Made by a program: the position numbers and the translations under genes
Shown here: in pieces, positions 19,839 to 39,029 of the stretch
How the letters are laid out: each line of letters begins with the position of its first letter
How positions within the stretch are numbered: position 1 is the stretch's first letter
Notes under the pieces: generated by a model
What the model was told of the DNA's origin: nothing
What the model saw: only the letters and a program-made list of their open reading frames with translations
Databases searched by the model: none
NCBI GenBank assembly: GCA_017871115.1
Contig: JAFCIZ010000006.1
Span: 3,844,001-3,908,000, forward strand
DNA: 64,000 bases
Source of the DNA: Cunninghamella blakesleeana
Taxonomy: Eukaryota > Mucoromycota > Mucoromycetes > Mucorales > Cunninghamellaceae
Direction of reading: 5' to 3'

Positions 19839-22144
19839 ATGATGCAAACAACTCTATTTAACTATTTTCACGGCACCAACAAACCAATTAAACCAGCAAC
19901 TCATAAAATAAAATCATTAAGGCAAACCATTCTATATGATTACTTTTCAATAAAACCAAAAAAAAAGACAGTGTTAGACTATTTTAAACATTAAGAAGAA
20001 AAACTAGAAGAAGAAAAAGGTAGTAAGAAATTGAAACAATTACTATATATTATATATGAAAATCTTTATTATAAATTAGTACTTACCATTATTTTATTTA
20101 TTTTATTTTATGCTATATATTTAATTTAGAGCCTGTATTTGAACTTGTACTTGTAGATATAGATGTGACAGCTGAAAATTATTATTATCGTGAAGTTACC
20201 AAAGATATTACTTGTGTAAAAAAGAATATGTATGATCCAGATTTAAAATATATAGCCATATCTTATCGTTGGGGTGAAATGAATGAACAATTAGTGAAAA
20301 CGCCTGATTACATTGCACATATCACTTCCTTTGATTTGCATGATTTGGGGGCACTTTGTAGTTATATTACTGGCGAACCTGATCTAAAAGATATATCCTA
20401 TTTATGGGTTGATGCCATTTCTGTTAATCAACACGATCATGCGGGGAAAAAAGAAACCATTTTACAAATGACGGAAATCTATAAAAGGGCAACTTATATC
20501 TTGGCCGTACCTGATTTTCATCAATCTTATTTAGAAAATAATCCAGCCAATCTAGAATATCTTAATATTATAGAAAAACATAAGTCAACTATATATAATG
20601 ATATCTTATTCCATAATAATATTGATAATAATAAAATCAATAACAATCAACCAATGGATAAAAATGAAGTAAAAGTAGAAGAAAGTAGTAAAACGGTAAA
20701 TGATGATCGCCAACTAACATCTACTACTAATACTACTATCATCAATACCAATGACAAAGAAATACAAACGGATGATGAAGAAATAAAGAAAGCATATCAA
20801 TTTTTAGTTTACCTTGTACAAGATTGGTCGGATCGTGCTTGGGTTATCAGTGAATACCATATCGCAAAATCAAAAATTCGAACACCATTAAAATTAATAT
20901 TCATATCGCTATTACATTTTGAAATATCCATTTTTTATTCATGTTTTTTTGATCAATCATTACCTACAACTATAAATGCTGATGAAAATATATACTCTTG
21001 GGAAGTGGATAATGGAAGCAAGTTTATCAAATTTTTAAAATCAAGATTTACACAACGTCACCATTTAAGTATGCTTTTAAATTCAAATGCAACAAGAAAT
21101 GAAGATCGATTTAATGCTATTTTACCATCATGGAAGAAATACAATCATGTTATTCGGGATAAAAATACAATATCCAATTGGCACATTACAGATACGATCT
21201 CGGTTCGCATCAAATTATTTGAAATAATGGATCAATTATGGGATAAAGCAAGAATACTTCATGCCTGTTCTAATCATAATGCATCCCCACTTCTTCCTTC
21301 CTTTGTTAGTCGATATGATAAAGATAGTGGTTATTTATATATAAATGAAATTGATAATCCTGAGCATGCTCATGGAGAGTACTTTAAAACTTTATCAGAA
21401 TATACTACTTATATGAATGCGATAAATGAAGCCGACGACGATGATACTAATGATACACCAATTACTATACCAAATGATGTGTCACCACTCTATACTCAAA
21501 ATTTAATGGATATCCAATTGAACCCTAAATACCTTTACCTTGCTATCAAAGCAAATAAATATTTTATTGTAATTAGCGAAGAAAAAGGATATGAAGAAGT
21601 AGAAGAAGTAGAAGAAGTAGAAGAAGTAGAAGAAGTAGAAGAAGTAGAAGAAGTAGAAGAAGTAGAAGAAGTAGAAGAAGTAGAAGAAGTAGAAGAAGTA
21701 GAAGAAGTAGAAGAAGTAGAAGAAGTAGAAGAAGTAGAAGAAGTAGAAGAAGTAGAAGAAGTAGAAGAAGTAGAAGAAGTAGAAGATGTAGAAGATGTAG
21801 AAGATGAAGAGGAAAATGAGGATGATAATGAAGAATATGAACAAGAATATGAATATGAAGAAGGAGAAATAGAAAAAGAAGATGGTTACAGATTTGACGA
21901 GGAGTTTTTATCAAACTATTCATTAAAACATGACGATGATGATAGCTTAAAAATAGTATTTATACCTTTTTTTACATATACGTTACCTAGGTTTACTGAA
22001 ATAGCCCCTCTCAATAGTTGTGGTATCTTCTTAGCTGGTAATATGGTCCAAAATAGATGGATAGTACTATCTCACCGTAAATTTGAGGGATATTATCAAG
22101 ATACTGTTTGCTGTACTGACAATTATAGTTTTAATGTATATTAA
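19839..22144 (+). CDS. HET-domain protein B; exon 1 carries an in-frame stop
   Basis: Exons by homology to gene A: 19839-20019 and 20130-22144. Exon 1 has exactly the same length (181 nt), the same phase and the same motifs: QTTLFNYF, QTILYDYF, KKTVLDYF. Codon 52, CAA (Gln) in A, is TAA here (19992-19994), so the full-length product is interrupted. Exon 2 is open for 671 codons and keeps the HET motifs (YIAISYRWGE, LWVDAISVNQ, IYKRATYILAV, WSDRAWVISEY) and the conserved C-terminal half (NATRNEDRFNAILPSW, MVQNRWIVLS). A tract of about 21 EEV triplets (21593-21783) plus acidic sequence is inserted before the C-terminus. If exon 1 is dead, translation could start at the ATG at 20228 (638 residues), just before the HET motif. 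Alternatives: pseudogene in progress, truncated short peptide, readthrough, or a single-base error. Confidence 0.72.
21593..21807 (+). repeat. coding minisatellite GAAGAAGTA (EEV), about 21 units
   Basis: Period-9 perfect tandem repeat within HET gene B, encoding Glu-Glu-Val, with two or three GAAGATGTA-type (EDV) units at the 3' end. Gene A lacks it. The period is a multiple of three, so expansion or contraction keeps the frame. Long Phe- or Leu-rich minus-strand ORFs here are shadows of the repeat. Confidence 0.95.
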
Positions 22145-22399
22145 TTAAATAAGAGATTTTCTACACAAATATTTTAAAATAAATACCTCAAGTAACCAGT
22201 TTCTTGTAATAATATAAATAAATATTACATCCATCAAAACATCTTCAATTTTTATGATAATCTAGAATTTATTTGTAAAAAATTTATATTATTTCTTTAA
22301 TTTAAAGAAAAAAATATAATGAATTTGGCATTATAAGGTTAAAAATAAAACTCTCCCCAAAAGAATAAATAAGTCATGTTATATGCATTTCTTATTTTT

Positions 22400-22564
22400 A
22401 CAGCATCCGATTTTATTGAAGCTTCTCCATTGTATGAATGTGATATGTTATTAATCGATAGTGCTAATCAGAATAGGTATATTTTAATCTCATGTCCTAA
22501 ATATTTTGGATACGTTCAATATACTTCATGATGTACTGATAACTATAGGTTTTATATATATTAA
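22400..22564 (+). pseudogene. relic of a third HET-family gene, C-terminal end only
   Basis: A reading frame of about 55 codons aligns with the C-terminus of HET proteins A and B: DFIEASPLYECDMLL matches RFTEIAPLNSCGIFL, NQNRYILIS matches VQNRWIVLS, and CTDNYRFYIY ends with a TAA at the same place as CTDNYSFNVY. An in-frame TGA (22529-22531) replaces the conserved cysteine codon (TGC in B). No HET domain or PIP-like exon remains upstream; 22145-22399 is ordinary AT-rich DNA. This is a remnant of a third tandem copy. Confidence 0.8.
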
Positions 22565-23165
22565 CTAAAAAAAAGTAATAAGATTAAAAGTGGTAAAAAA
22601 ATTCTGGAGATGGGCATAAAATATAAATTTTTTGGTTATAATATTTAAACACCGTTCGAAAAAATGTGCAATAACCTTTTTTTTTAGTTTCTTGATAAGT
22701 TTTGTTAATTTTATTTTATCAATAACTACTTTATTTTTATTTTTTTGAAATTGTCTTTTTGATTACATTTTTATTCTTTTTAATGTTATTATAATTTTAA
22801 TTATGCCTTATACTACCACTAGAAGATGTCATTATGCAAAAAAAAAATACCTGGGTTTGAATAAGTTTGAGATTTTAATATTAGTACGATTTTATTCTTA
22901 TATATAATATATATAATATTAATTGATTATTTTCTTTCTTTTAATAAATATAATTTATAATAATAAATAAATAAATTAAAATAAGTATTAGTAACATGAA
23001 TAAACTAGTTTATGAATGTATGTTTTATAAAGGAATGTATTTAGACTCCGGATTTGATAAGTGGCTTTTTTAATTTTTTTTAAATTGGCGGGCACATTTT
23101 TTAATCTACCTTTTCCTTTTTCCTTTTCTTTTTTTAAAAAAAAATAATATTTATATAGCGTTAAT
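22565..23165. other. intergenic, no gene seen
   Basis: AT-rich DNA between the HET relic and the Trm8 gene. A weak pyrimidine tract lies just before the Trm8 start. Confidence 0.5.
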
Positions 23166-24352
<1,187 letters not shown>

Positions 24353-27315
24353 GTCCACCCAAATCATTTTGAATAAAAAAATAATTAAAAAAGGAAATGG
24401 TCATCAATCAACATTTGATTTATCATTGTTATTATTATTATGATTTTATGTAAATATTATTCATCTTTTTGAAAAAACAAAAATAAAAATAGAAAATAAA
24501 AAATATCTTGGTTTATTTTGAATTCATACAGCCTTTTTATGGATAGCCTGTAACGGATTGACAAAAGAGTATATACATAATTTGAGCTAAAGCAAAGACC
24601 TTATATTTCCACATCATTAAATGAATATGCAATGTTAGATTTACAAGTACTTTTTTTGTTTTTGATGATTAAATGGGAGGCTTTGTGTAATGCCAATTTT
24701 AATTAGTGTAAAATGTAAAAATATATAATAAAATGAAACTTAGAATAATATATATATATATATATGGTGTATGTGTGTGTGTGCCATTAATGTATTATTC
24801 CTTTGTATATGTCGTTGTAGATGAGAGCATCAAAATGTATTTGTATATTAATATAATGTCTTATTTGACATTAAAAATCTGAATAAAAATAAATCTACAA
24901 TAAATGCTTTATAAATGAATGGTTTTTTAAGAAAAAATTTAAAATAAAATAAATGGTGTATTTGATTAATTGTATTTCAGTTTATATCTAATGTAATTAC
25001 TTTTTTATTAGATTGATGAGCAATTACATAAAACTTAATGGAATAAAATAATATAAATGTCAATAATGTATTAAGATATCTATTAGTTATATATTAAAAT
25101 AAAGAATAAAGATAAAGATAAAAAAAAATAAAAATTGCAACTAGTGTTAATAAATATAACATTCAAGCTTATAATCATTGATTTGTTCTTTTTTTTTTTA
25201 CTATTCTCCAATTAGATATCAAAGTTAGCAATATAAATAAAAACATATTTCAAGGAACACTCCCAACAAAGGAATATCAATTTAAAATATCTAGCTATTA
25301 TTTAATACTGACTTTAATAATACTGTTGAGAAGGTATGTATATATAAAATAATATCTTGACCTATTGTTGAATACGTAAATTTTTTCAACATTATTCATT
25401 TTTTTTTTACTGTCTGAATATATATACATATAGTTCTAATCTTCTATTTTGTAAGTAGTATTCTATTATTTGAGCTGTAAAACACGATTCTCTTTTTTTC
25501 AGTATGATATGCTATATCCACTTTACGCTTACGCTATACTATAAAGAAAGAAAGAAAGAAAAAAAGGTAAATATATGGATTATAAGTCCAAAAATTATTT
25601 TTTATATTTAAATAAAAAAAATATAATTTTATACCTTTATATTTTAACGTGAAGTATTATAAAAGCATTGTGACGATATATAAACTTATTATGTGGTAAT
25701 ATTTTATATTCATATATATAAGACTTTTCTACTTTTATACCTATCCGACACATAATCGTTCTGATATAAACTTTTACCATCTTTTACATTCTATATTGTT
25801 GTCATTATGTGAACTCTTTACCTTGATATGAATATAATACATTCGTTATAAATATATATATATATAGTTAGTATCATTTTATTTTTGGCTACAATAGTAA
25901 TTGTATAAACATATATATATGTATATAATGAATACATGTATAAGTAATATTGTTGTTGTTTTTTTTTTTAATAAACTATTTTTAAAAACCTACTTGTCAA
26001 CCATTTTTATTATTAATCCTTTTATTTTTTTAAAAAATAAATGTTTGAAAGAAATATAAAAAATTAAAAAATTGAAAGATGGAGTTTAAAAACATTTTTT
26101 CTTTTCTTCGCATAAACTATTTATTTTGAAAAACAGCATTAAATATAATTATAAGCATCTACCGTTGAAAAATAATAAGATCAAATTCTCCTTATTTTTT
26201 TTTTCCTGGTACAATATATATTAAGTGAAAGGTTTTTTCTTTTTTTCTTTTTTAATTTTTTTCACATCACGCGAGGTCAAGTTTTTTTACATTTTCATAT
26301 GTAACCATTAATAAATTAATGATTGAGTTTAGAATTATTATTATTATTATTTTCCCAGAAATAATAAGAATGACATAAAAAATAAAAAATGAAAGCGAAA
26401 GTATAAGTAAAAAACAAAAATGTATGCAACAATGTTTTTTTTTATTGTTTATTGTTTATAAAAGTTACCAACATCTTTTAGTACTATATTCTAGACTTTT
26501 TTGTATACTTTTCAACAAAAGTAGTTAGGTTATAAATGATTTATACCTTTAATGTCACACACAAAATTTTTATCCGGGCAACCACCATGTAATCCAAGCA
26601 ACCAAGATTTTTATGGGCGTGTGTGGTAGATTGATATAAGCTTTTTTTTTTGAGTAATAGATGTTGATATAAAGGGAAAAAATGTCTAATTTTTTTCACC
26701 TCCTTCCCCTTAAAATGGATGGATGAATGGTTGAATTGGGTTTTTTTATCCAATGAAAAATTGGATGGAATATTAAGAAAACTGTAATTAGAGAATATTT
26801 TTTTTGCTATAATGAAAAAAAAGATCCATCGCCGTCGATAAAGAAAAAGTAAATATATATTTATTTATTCTATATATTTTTTTAAAAAAAAATAAAGAAT
26901 AGTAAAAGATTTTATAAAATTGAATAAATTCCTATTTTATTATTATTTTAATATCTTTATTTTCTATACATTTCATTTAACTCTCCAGTTTTACGTTTTA
27001 CAGAAAAAAAAAAAAAAGAGCGTTTGCTGTCGGAGTTATCTATTGAAGCTATGGTAACACTTATTAAACTGGCCCTGACCTTATTTAATATAATTTTGTA
27101 CTACATTTTATTTAACTTTATATAAAAGAAATAAAAAAAAATTTTTACCTCTTTTTTTTTTTTTTTCTTTTTCTTTTTTTTATTTAAAATATAAATTCAT
27201 TCCTCTCTTTTTATTACTTTGTAAATATATAGTATATATTTCCATCACCTCTCTTTTTTATTTTTATTTTTTTGTATATTATATTTCAATTCGTCACCTT
27301 TGTATTGCTGGTACA
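24353..27315. other. 3 kb gene-poor AT-rich region
   Basis: Nothing with coding character on either strand. TA runs (24751-24764 and near 25855), a GT run at 24770-24781, a GAAA repeat at 25542-25561 and pyrimidine-rich tracts close to the DPBB gene start (27150-27180, 27235-27275) are the only structure. The ORF at 26541-26753 (minus) is not supported. Confidence 0.5.
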
Positions 27316-28398
27316 ATGCAATTAAAATTCACTAGTCTTGTTTTATTGGCTACTCTTGCCACCAATACATTAGCCTGTCATCACCCTAAACCTAATCATG
27401 ATGTTACTTGTAAATTAAGTTTCAATCGTGGTAAATTATCTTCCAACGGTACTCATATTATCATCCAAGGTACCACCACTCAAGCTACTAAATGTAAAGA
27501 TTTAACCAAAGAAAAACGTGAAGAAGCTAAAATCCCAGAAATTCTTCCTGGTGGTAGTGTTGTTCATGTCTTTACCAAAGACAGTACCAAAATTAAAGAT
27601 GCTAATGGAAATGTTCATCATGGTAATGATTGTTTAGTTGCAATTCCTGATGTCTTATTACCTGATTTCAATAAAAAGGAAACTGTTAAATTAGTCATTC
27701 CTATTGACCAAAAGACTCAAATTGACTGTGAACGTCTTATTCCTAAATCTTCTCAAACTAAATCCAAATCCATTCCTACTCCTACTGGCACTCCTTCTGA
27801 TTCTAACCCTGTAAAACAAAAACCTACTCCTAAACCTGAAGATGAAGAAAAGAAGCAAAAAGAAAAAGAACAAAAAGAAAAAGAAGAAAAAGAACGTAAA
27901 GAACGTGAAAAAGAAGAAGAACGCAAAGAAGAAGAACGCAAAGAGCGTGAAGAAAAAGAACGCAAAGAAGAAGAACGCAAAGAAAAAGAAGAAAAAGAAC
28001 GCAAAGAAAAAGAAGAAAAAGAAAAAGAAGATGAAGATGACGAAGATGATGATGAAGAAAAGAAAAACAATGGTGGTGGTGTTACCAAATGGTTATTCGA
28101 TGATGGTATGGTCACTTTCTTCACTCCTAACCAAGGTGCTTGTGGTGACTGGAATGATGATAATGATATGATTGCTGCTGTAGGTGAAGACTTCTACGGT
28201 GATATGGATGAAGAAAGTGATCTTTGTGGTAAGAAACTCGAAATTGAAGGCCCTCGTGGCAACAAGATTATTGTCACCGTCAAGGATGCTTGTCCTCCTT
28301 GTGATGCTGACCATGTTGATTTATCTCCAGCTGCTTTCCGTAAATTGGGTGAATTCGATACTGGTATTCTCAAGGTCAAATGGCGTATCTTGAATTAA
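27316..28398 (+). CDS. secreted RlpA-like double-psi beta-barrel (expansin-like) protein with KE-rich linker
   Basis: Intronless, 360 residues. Signal peptide MQLKFTSLVLLATLATNTLA. Residues about 21-150 form a Cys-containing domain I do not recognise (CHHPKPNHDVTCKLSFNRGK at its start). A Ser/Thr/Pro segment (150-175) leads into about 75 residues of almost only Lys, Glu and Arg (KEKE, ERKEEERKE patterns) and an acidic stretch: probably one long charged helix. The C-terminal 100 residues are a DPBB/RlpA-like domain: GMVTFFTPNQGACGDW, FYGD, CGKKLEIEG, VTVKDACPPCDADHVDLSPA, then AFRKLGEF. Such proteins (barwin/expansin-like, loosenin-like) act on or bind cell-wall polysaccharide outside the cell. 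Codons are biased to C-ending forms, suggesting strong expression. Wall-loosening activity itself is not shown. Confidence 0.88.
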   Translation: MQLKFTSLVLLATLATNTLACHHPKPNHDVTCKLSFNRGKLSSNGTHIIIQGTTTQATKCKDLTKEKREEAKIPEILPGGSVVHVFTKDSTKIKDANGNVHHGNDCLVAIPDVLLPDFNKKETVKLVIPIDQKTQIDCERLIPKSSQTKSKSIPTPTGTPSDSNPVKQKPTPKPEDEEKKQKEKEQKEKEEKERKEREKEEERKEEERKEREEKERKEEERKEKEEKERKEKEEKEKEDEDDEDDDEEKKNNGGGVTKWLFDDGMVTFFTPNQGACGDWNDDNDMIAAVGEDFYGDMDEESDLCGKKLEIEGPRGNKIIVTVKDACPPCDADHVDLSPAAFRKLGEFDTGILKVKWRILN

Positions 28399-28575
28399 TG
28401 TTATTTTTCTTAAAAGAACATATATAAATATATATCATTTTTATTTTATAACTATAAATACTATTATTTTTATTACTATATATACACAATTACTATTATT
28501 TTTTTAATCATGAAAAAATAAATAAACCATCCTAGTAGAGTATTATTTTTATTATTATCATTACGTACTCATTAG

Positions 28576-28614
<39 letters not shown>

Positions 28615-29050
28615 AGTTGTAAAAAAAGAGCTCCGCGTTTTCAATTTTTGGGTTGTCAAATTATTTTTTATTTACTATTATTTTAAGTCCATTCATTTTG
28701 ATAAAAGTGTTTTACTTTATACCTTTATATATATATATTTGTTTACTATATATTTATATAATATATATAAAATAAATAATAAAAATCAAAAAAAAAAGAT
28801 ACCTTGATATATGATTGGCCAATAAAATTTTTCATTACAAAAGACGATACTCTTTTTTCTTTAAAAAAAAAATAGATGACAGATATATAATTTGAGTATG
28901 TTCATCAGTGCATAGAAATCAAAGAACATACAGATGGACATGTTATACAAAAAAAAATTAAGGTTGTTCATTTCAAATCAAGGTAACTCCTAAAATTAGA
29001 ATTCCATGCGATAGGATTAATTTATTACTGTTATTATTATTATTATTTAT
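28399..29050. other. intergenic with TA run
   Basis: Convergent 3' region of the DPBB and ARM/SPRY genes. A TA run lies at 28579-28612. No gene seen. Confidence 0.6.
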
Positions 29051-35716
<6,666 letters not shown>

Positions 35717-37009
35717 GAATTATTTTATTTTGTTATTATACGAGCTTTAAAAATAAATGTATATAATGAATTTTTTTATGTAAAAATAAAAGTGAAAGAG
35801 AAAAAGAAAAATAAAAGAATAAGTTTCAAGATTTAAAATGATTAAAAATTAAATTAAATTAAATACCCGCTTCTTTGTCCTTTTATATAAAAAAAATCAT
35901 TTTAGAAGTAATGATTAAATACTAGTATCTAGTACTTCATGATAATAAGGCTAAATTATAAACGACAATTCTTTAAAACAAAATGATCAAAAATATATTA
36001 ACTAACATCGTATTTATATTTCTTACTGTTATTATTTTATTTATATATATAATAAAATAAATTTAAAATAAAATTTAAAAATTCTAAAGTGAATAGACAA
36101 TACTTACAAGCAAAATATTACTTATTTGCATGAATAATAGACCAATTAGCATGTAATGATACTGTTTAAATAACATAATGATCCTCTAAATAAAATTTAT
36201 TTTTTATTTAATGATTATTGGTATTTGCGGGTTAATTTAAATATTGATTTGTATTCAACAATAATTGTCTAATTTACTTGAAATTATAATTATTCAATCA
36301 CATATTTATTCTCTGAGTACATATAAACTGAGCAATTTCCATGAATGGTAGTATTCGTAATTGCTAATTTTATCCAAAAATACCCATAGTCATCGTAGAA
36401 AAATAAATCTCATTTTAGAGAATAAATGGATTGCTTATGTCCTAAATTTTGAGTTGAGTTGGTTTATTTTTTATGAAATTAATTCAATATTTAATCAGCC
36501 AGTTTTAAGATAGACACATAAAACTTGATCATTATGTAAAAAACGATGATTTTATTAAACTGTTAAAATTTCTAGTTGATTGGTTTATTATTCACGAAGA
36601 TAAATTAAGAATATATAAATATGTTAAGTATGATATTTCCTTTTATGGTTTCCATGGTTCTAACGTACACCACAGCTCTTTTTTCTTACTTTTTTTTTTT
36701 ATTAAAAAAAGTTATATATGGATTTACTAATCTAAAATTTTTTAATAGCAGGCCATATAAATATAATCATACATATATATAATTCAGTAATACAGACAAA
36801 CTATATTTACTAATGTATTTATGTAAAAATAAAGAAAATGAAAAATGTTTAAAAAAAATCATGCACACGCGAAAATTTATAGTGGCTTGGAGTAAACTCA
36901 GATACAATTTTCAGGGTAAATAAAAAAAAAGGAAAGGGTTTTCTTTTTCTTTTCTCTTTTTTACTATTTGCTATTTTTTTTATATAAAATATTTTACATT
37001 ACTTGTATT
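35717..37009. other. intergenic between divergent genes, no gene seen
   Basis: 1.3 kb upstream of both the ARM/SPRY gene (minus) and the RsfS gene (plus). AT-rich without coding exons. A pyrimidine tract lies at about 36940-36960, before the RsfS start. Confidence 0.5.
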
Positions 37010-37822
37010 ATGCATCGTTTATCTATTCTACGACCCATTATATCCTATAGTAGAAGACAGCCCCCTGTATTCATAAAAAAAGCTATATCACCTATCCTTT
37101 TATCACGCCAACAACAGCAACCATTTAGTACTTTTGGATCTTTGTATACAAAACAACATGTAGATAATAATAATAATAATAAAATATCAGAAGAAAATGA
37201 AGAAGATATACTTGAAGAAGAAGAAGAAGAAATACTTGATCCAAAAGATTATCCTGAATTATATCCTGATGAGCAAGATGAAGAAATAGATACCGAGTGG
37301 TTTGTCGATAAAGAATTTATTAGTGAAGAAGATTTTATTCCATTATGGCAAAAACAAGCGACGGAAAAAAAAGACCATTTTTTAAAAGAGGACTCAACAA
37401 GACGACAATTAAAAGCTATTTCTGAACAACTTATTCAGGATAACGGAATCTTATCTCCTACAACCATTGAACAATTGTTAACTAAATTAAAAATGGATAA
37501 GATTGAAATCTTAGATATTCGTGATAAATGTGACTGGACAAGTTATATGATCATCGCCGAAAGTTCAAAAGGGGATCGATTTTTAAATAATGTAGCAGAA
37601 CAATTCACTTCAACAGTACGTAAAGCAATCATGGCAGCAGATCATCCACAATTACCTTCACCTCATATTGAAGGAAGAAATGATGATTCTGGTTGGTTAT
37701 TGATTGATTTAGGTCATTGTGTTATCCATTTATTTACTCCAGAAGTACGTGAAAAATATGACATTGAAGGATTATGGAAATCTGTCCCAAATGATCCAAG
37801 TTTACCTATGCCAGAACAATAA
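37010..37822 (+). CDS. mitochondrial ribosomal silencing factor (RsfS/Iojap/MALSU1 family)
   Basis: Intronless, 270 residues from the ATG at 37010. The ORF extends 14 codons further upstream, but MHRLSILRPIISYSRRQPPV gives an Arg-rich mitochondrial presequence, so this start is preferred. Residues about 55-110 are acidic (EEEEEE, YPDEQDEEIDTEW). The RsfS domain is C-terminal (about 155-265): IEQLLTKLKMDKIEILDIRD, CDWTSYMIIAESSKGDRFLN, then VAEQFTSTVRKA, GWLLIDLGHCVIHLFTPEVR and YDIEGLW. The family binds the large ribosomal subunit protein uL14 and blocks subunit joining; mitochondrial members help assemble the mitoribosome large subunit. In ascomycete yeasts this domain is the N-terminus of Atp25; here it stands alone. 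Confidence 0.9.
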   Translation: MHRLSILRPIISYSRRQPPVFIKKAISPILLSRQQQQPFSTFGSLYTKQHVDNNNNNKISEENEEDILEEEEEEILDPKDYPELYPDEQDEEIDTEWFVDKEFISEEDFIPLWQKQATEKKDHFLKEDSTRRQLKAISEQLIQDNGILSPTTIEQLLTKLKMDKIEILDIRDKCDWTSYMIIAESSKGDRFLNNVAEQFTSTVRKAIMAADHPQLPSPHIEGRNDDSGWLLIDLGHCVIHLFTPEVREKYDIEGLWKSVPNDPSLPMPEQ

Positions 37823-38425
37823 GTAAACATTTATATCATGCATTCATTTATATTTAATATTTTTTTTTTGTAAAATTATCAATATCCTTTCTCATCATCC
37901 CTTCTCTTTCCCTCTCCTTTGTAATATATTATATATTTATACGTGTTATCATTTTTTTAATTGATAATTTTTATTGTTTTTTACTTATCATATTGTATTA
38001 TATTAACTTATTCTTTATATATAATATACTTTCATGCAAAAATAAACGGAGATTTGATCTTTTTTTTTTAACTCAAAATATAGAATTTATAACATCTATC
38101 TCAATATATTATTTTCAACTTTTATATGGTTTTCATTTTTATTATTATTATAAGTCAATTAAGGATAAAAAGGATTGAATATTATAAGGCGTGTTTTTTT
38201 TTTAAAGAGATAAATATTTAAATAAAATAGCCATATTTATAAGAATTGTATTGAAAAAGATATAAAATAATATTACCAAGGGAAAATGATCAAGGATTAA
38301 AAAAAAAATATAAATTTTTGAATTCCGTCTTTTTTTTGACACTTGCCATTATTTTTTTTTCTTTTCTCTTTCCAGTACCTTTTTCTTTCTTTCTTGTATT
38401 TATTTTCTTTTTCAACTCAACAACC
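37823..38425. other. intergenic, no gene seen
   Basis: AT-rich spacer. A pyrimidine-rich stretch (about 38330-38415) directly precedes the methionyl-tRNA synthetase start and creates a false Phe-rich N-terminal extension of that frame. Confidence 0.55.
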
Positions 38426-38989
38426 ATGCTATGCCAGTTAAAAGGAATAGCTGTTCAATCCTATCGTCAATCATTTACTAAACCATGTTTTGTATATACA
38501 ACTTATCGGTGGAATCATCAAAAAGCATATATTACCACACCTATTTATTATGTAAACGCCGGTAATAATTAAATAAATAAATAAATAAAATAAAATAAAA
38601 TAAAAAAAGGTCTCTATGTAGATTTATATTTATATTTACTTTATATAAAAGAATCATAATTAAAAATATATAAGCTTTATTTATTTATATATATCATGTA
38701 TTCATTTAAAATAGTTCCTCATATTGGTCATTTATATTCTTCAGTTATTGCTGATACATTAAAAAGATACTATGCTCTGAAAGGATTTGAAGCTAGCTTA
38801 ACTACTGGTACCGATGAACATGGGTTAAAGGTATAGATATATAGACCAATAGATAGGTAGATAAAATTTACGTATACATGTACATGGATTTTTATTTTTA
38901 TTTTTTATTTAGATACAACAAGCTGCTGTAAAAAACAACTGTACGCCTATAGAATTATGTGATCGTGTTTCAAATAGTTTTAAGGTACG

Positions 38990-39029
<40 letters not shown>

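Noticed and set aside
19992..19994. Reassigned stop codon (TAA = Gln) to explain the stop in HET gene B
   Set aside because: Other genes in the window (PGK, Trm8, Med19, ARP6, ACR3) use TAA, TGA or TAG as normal terminators at conserved C-termini, so the standard code applies.
21503..21923. Long minus-strand ORFs rich in Phe/Tyr or Leu
   Set aside because: They are antisense readings of the EEV minisatellite of HET gene B.
26541..26753. Minus-strand ORF of 70 codons in the gene-poor region
   Set aside because: No recognisable family, no splice continuity and composition like surrounding intergenic DNA.
27691..28314. Overlapping ORFs on both strands of the DPBB gene (Ser-rich, Lys-rich)
   Set aside because: Shadow frames of the KE-rich coding repeat; the plus-strand frame has the signal peptide and DPBB domain.
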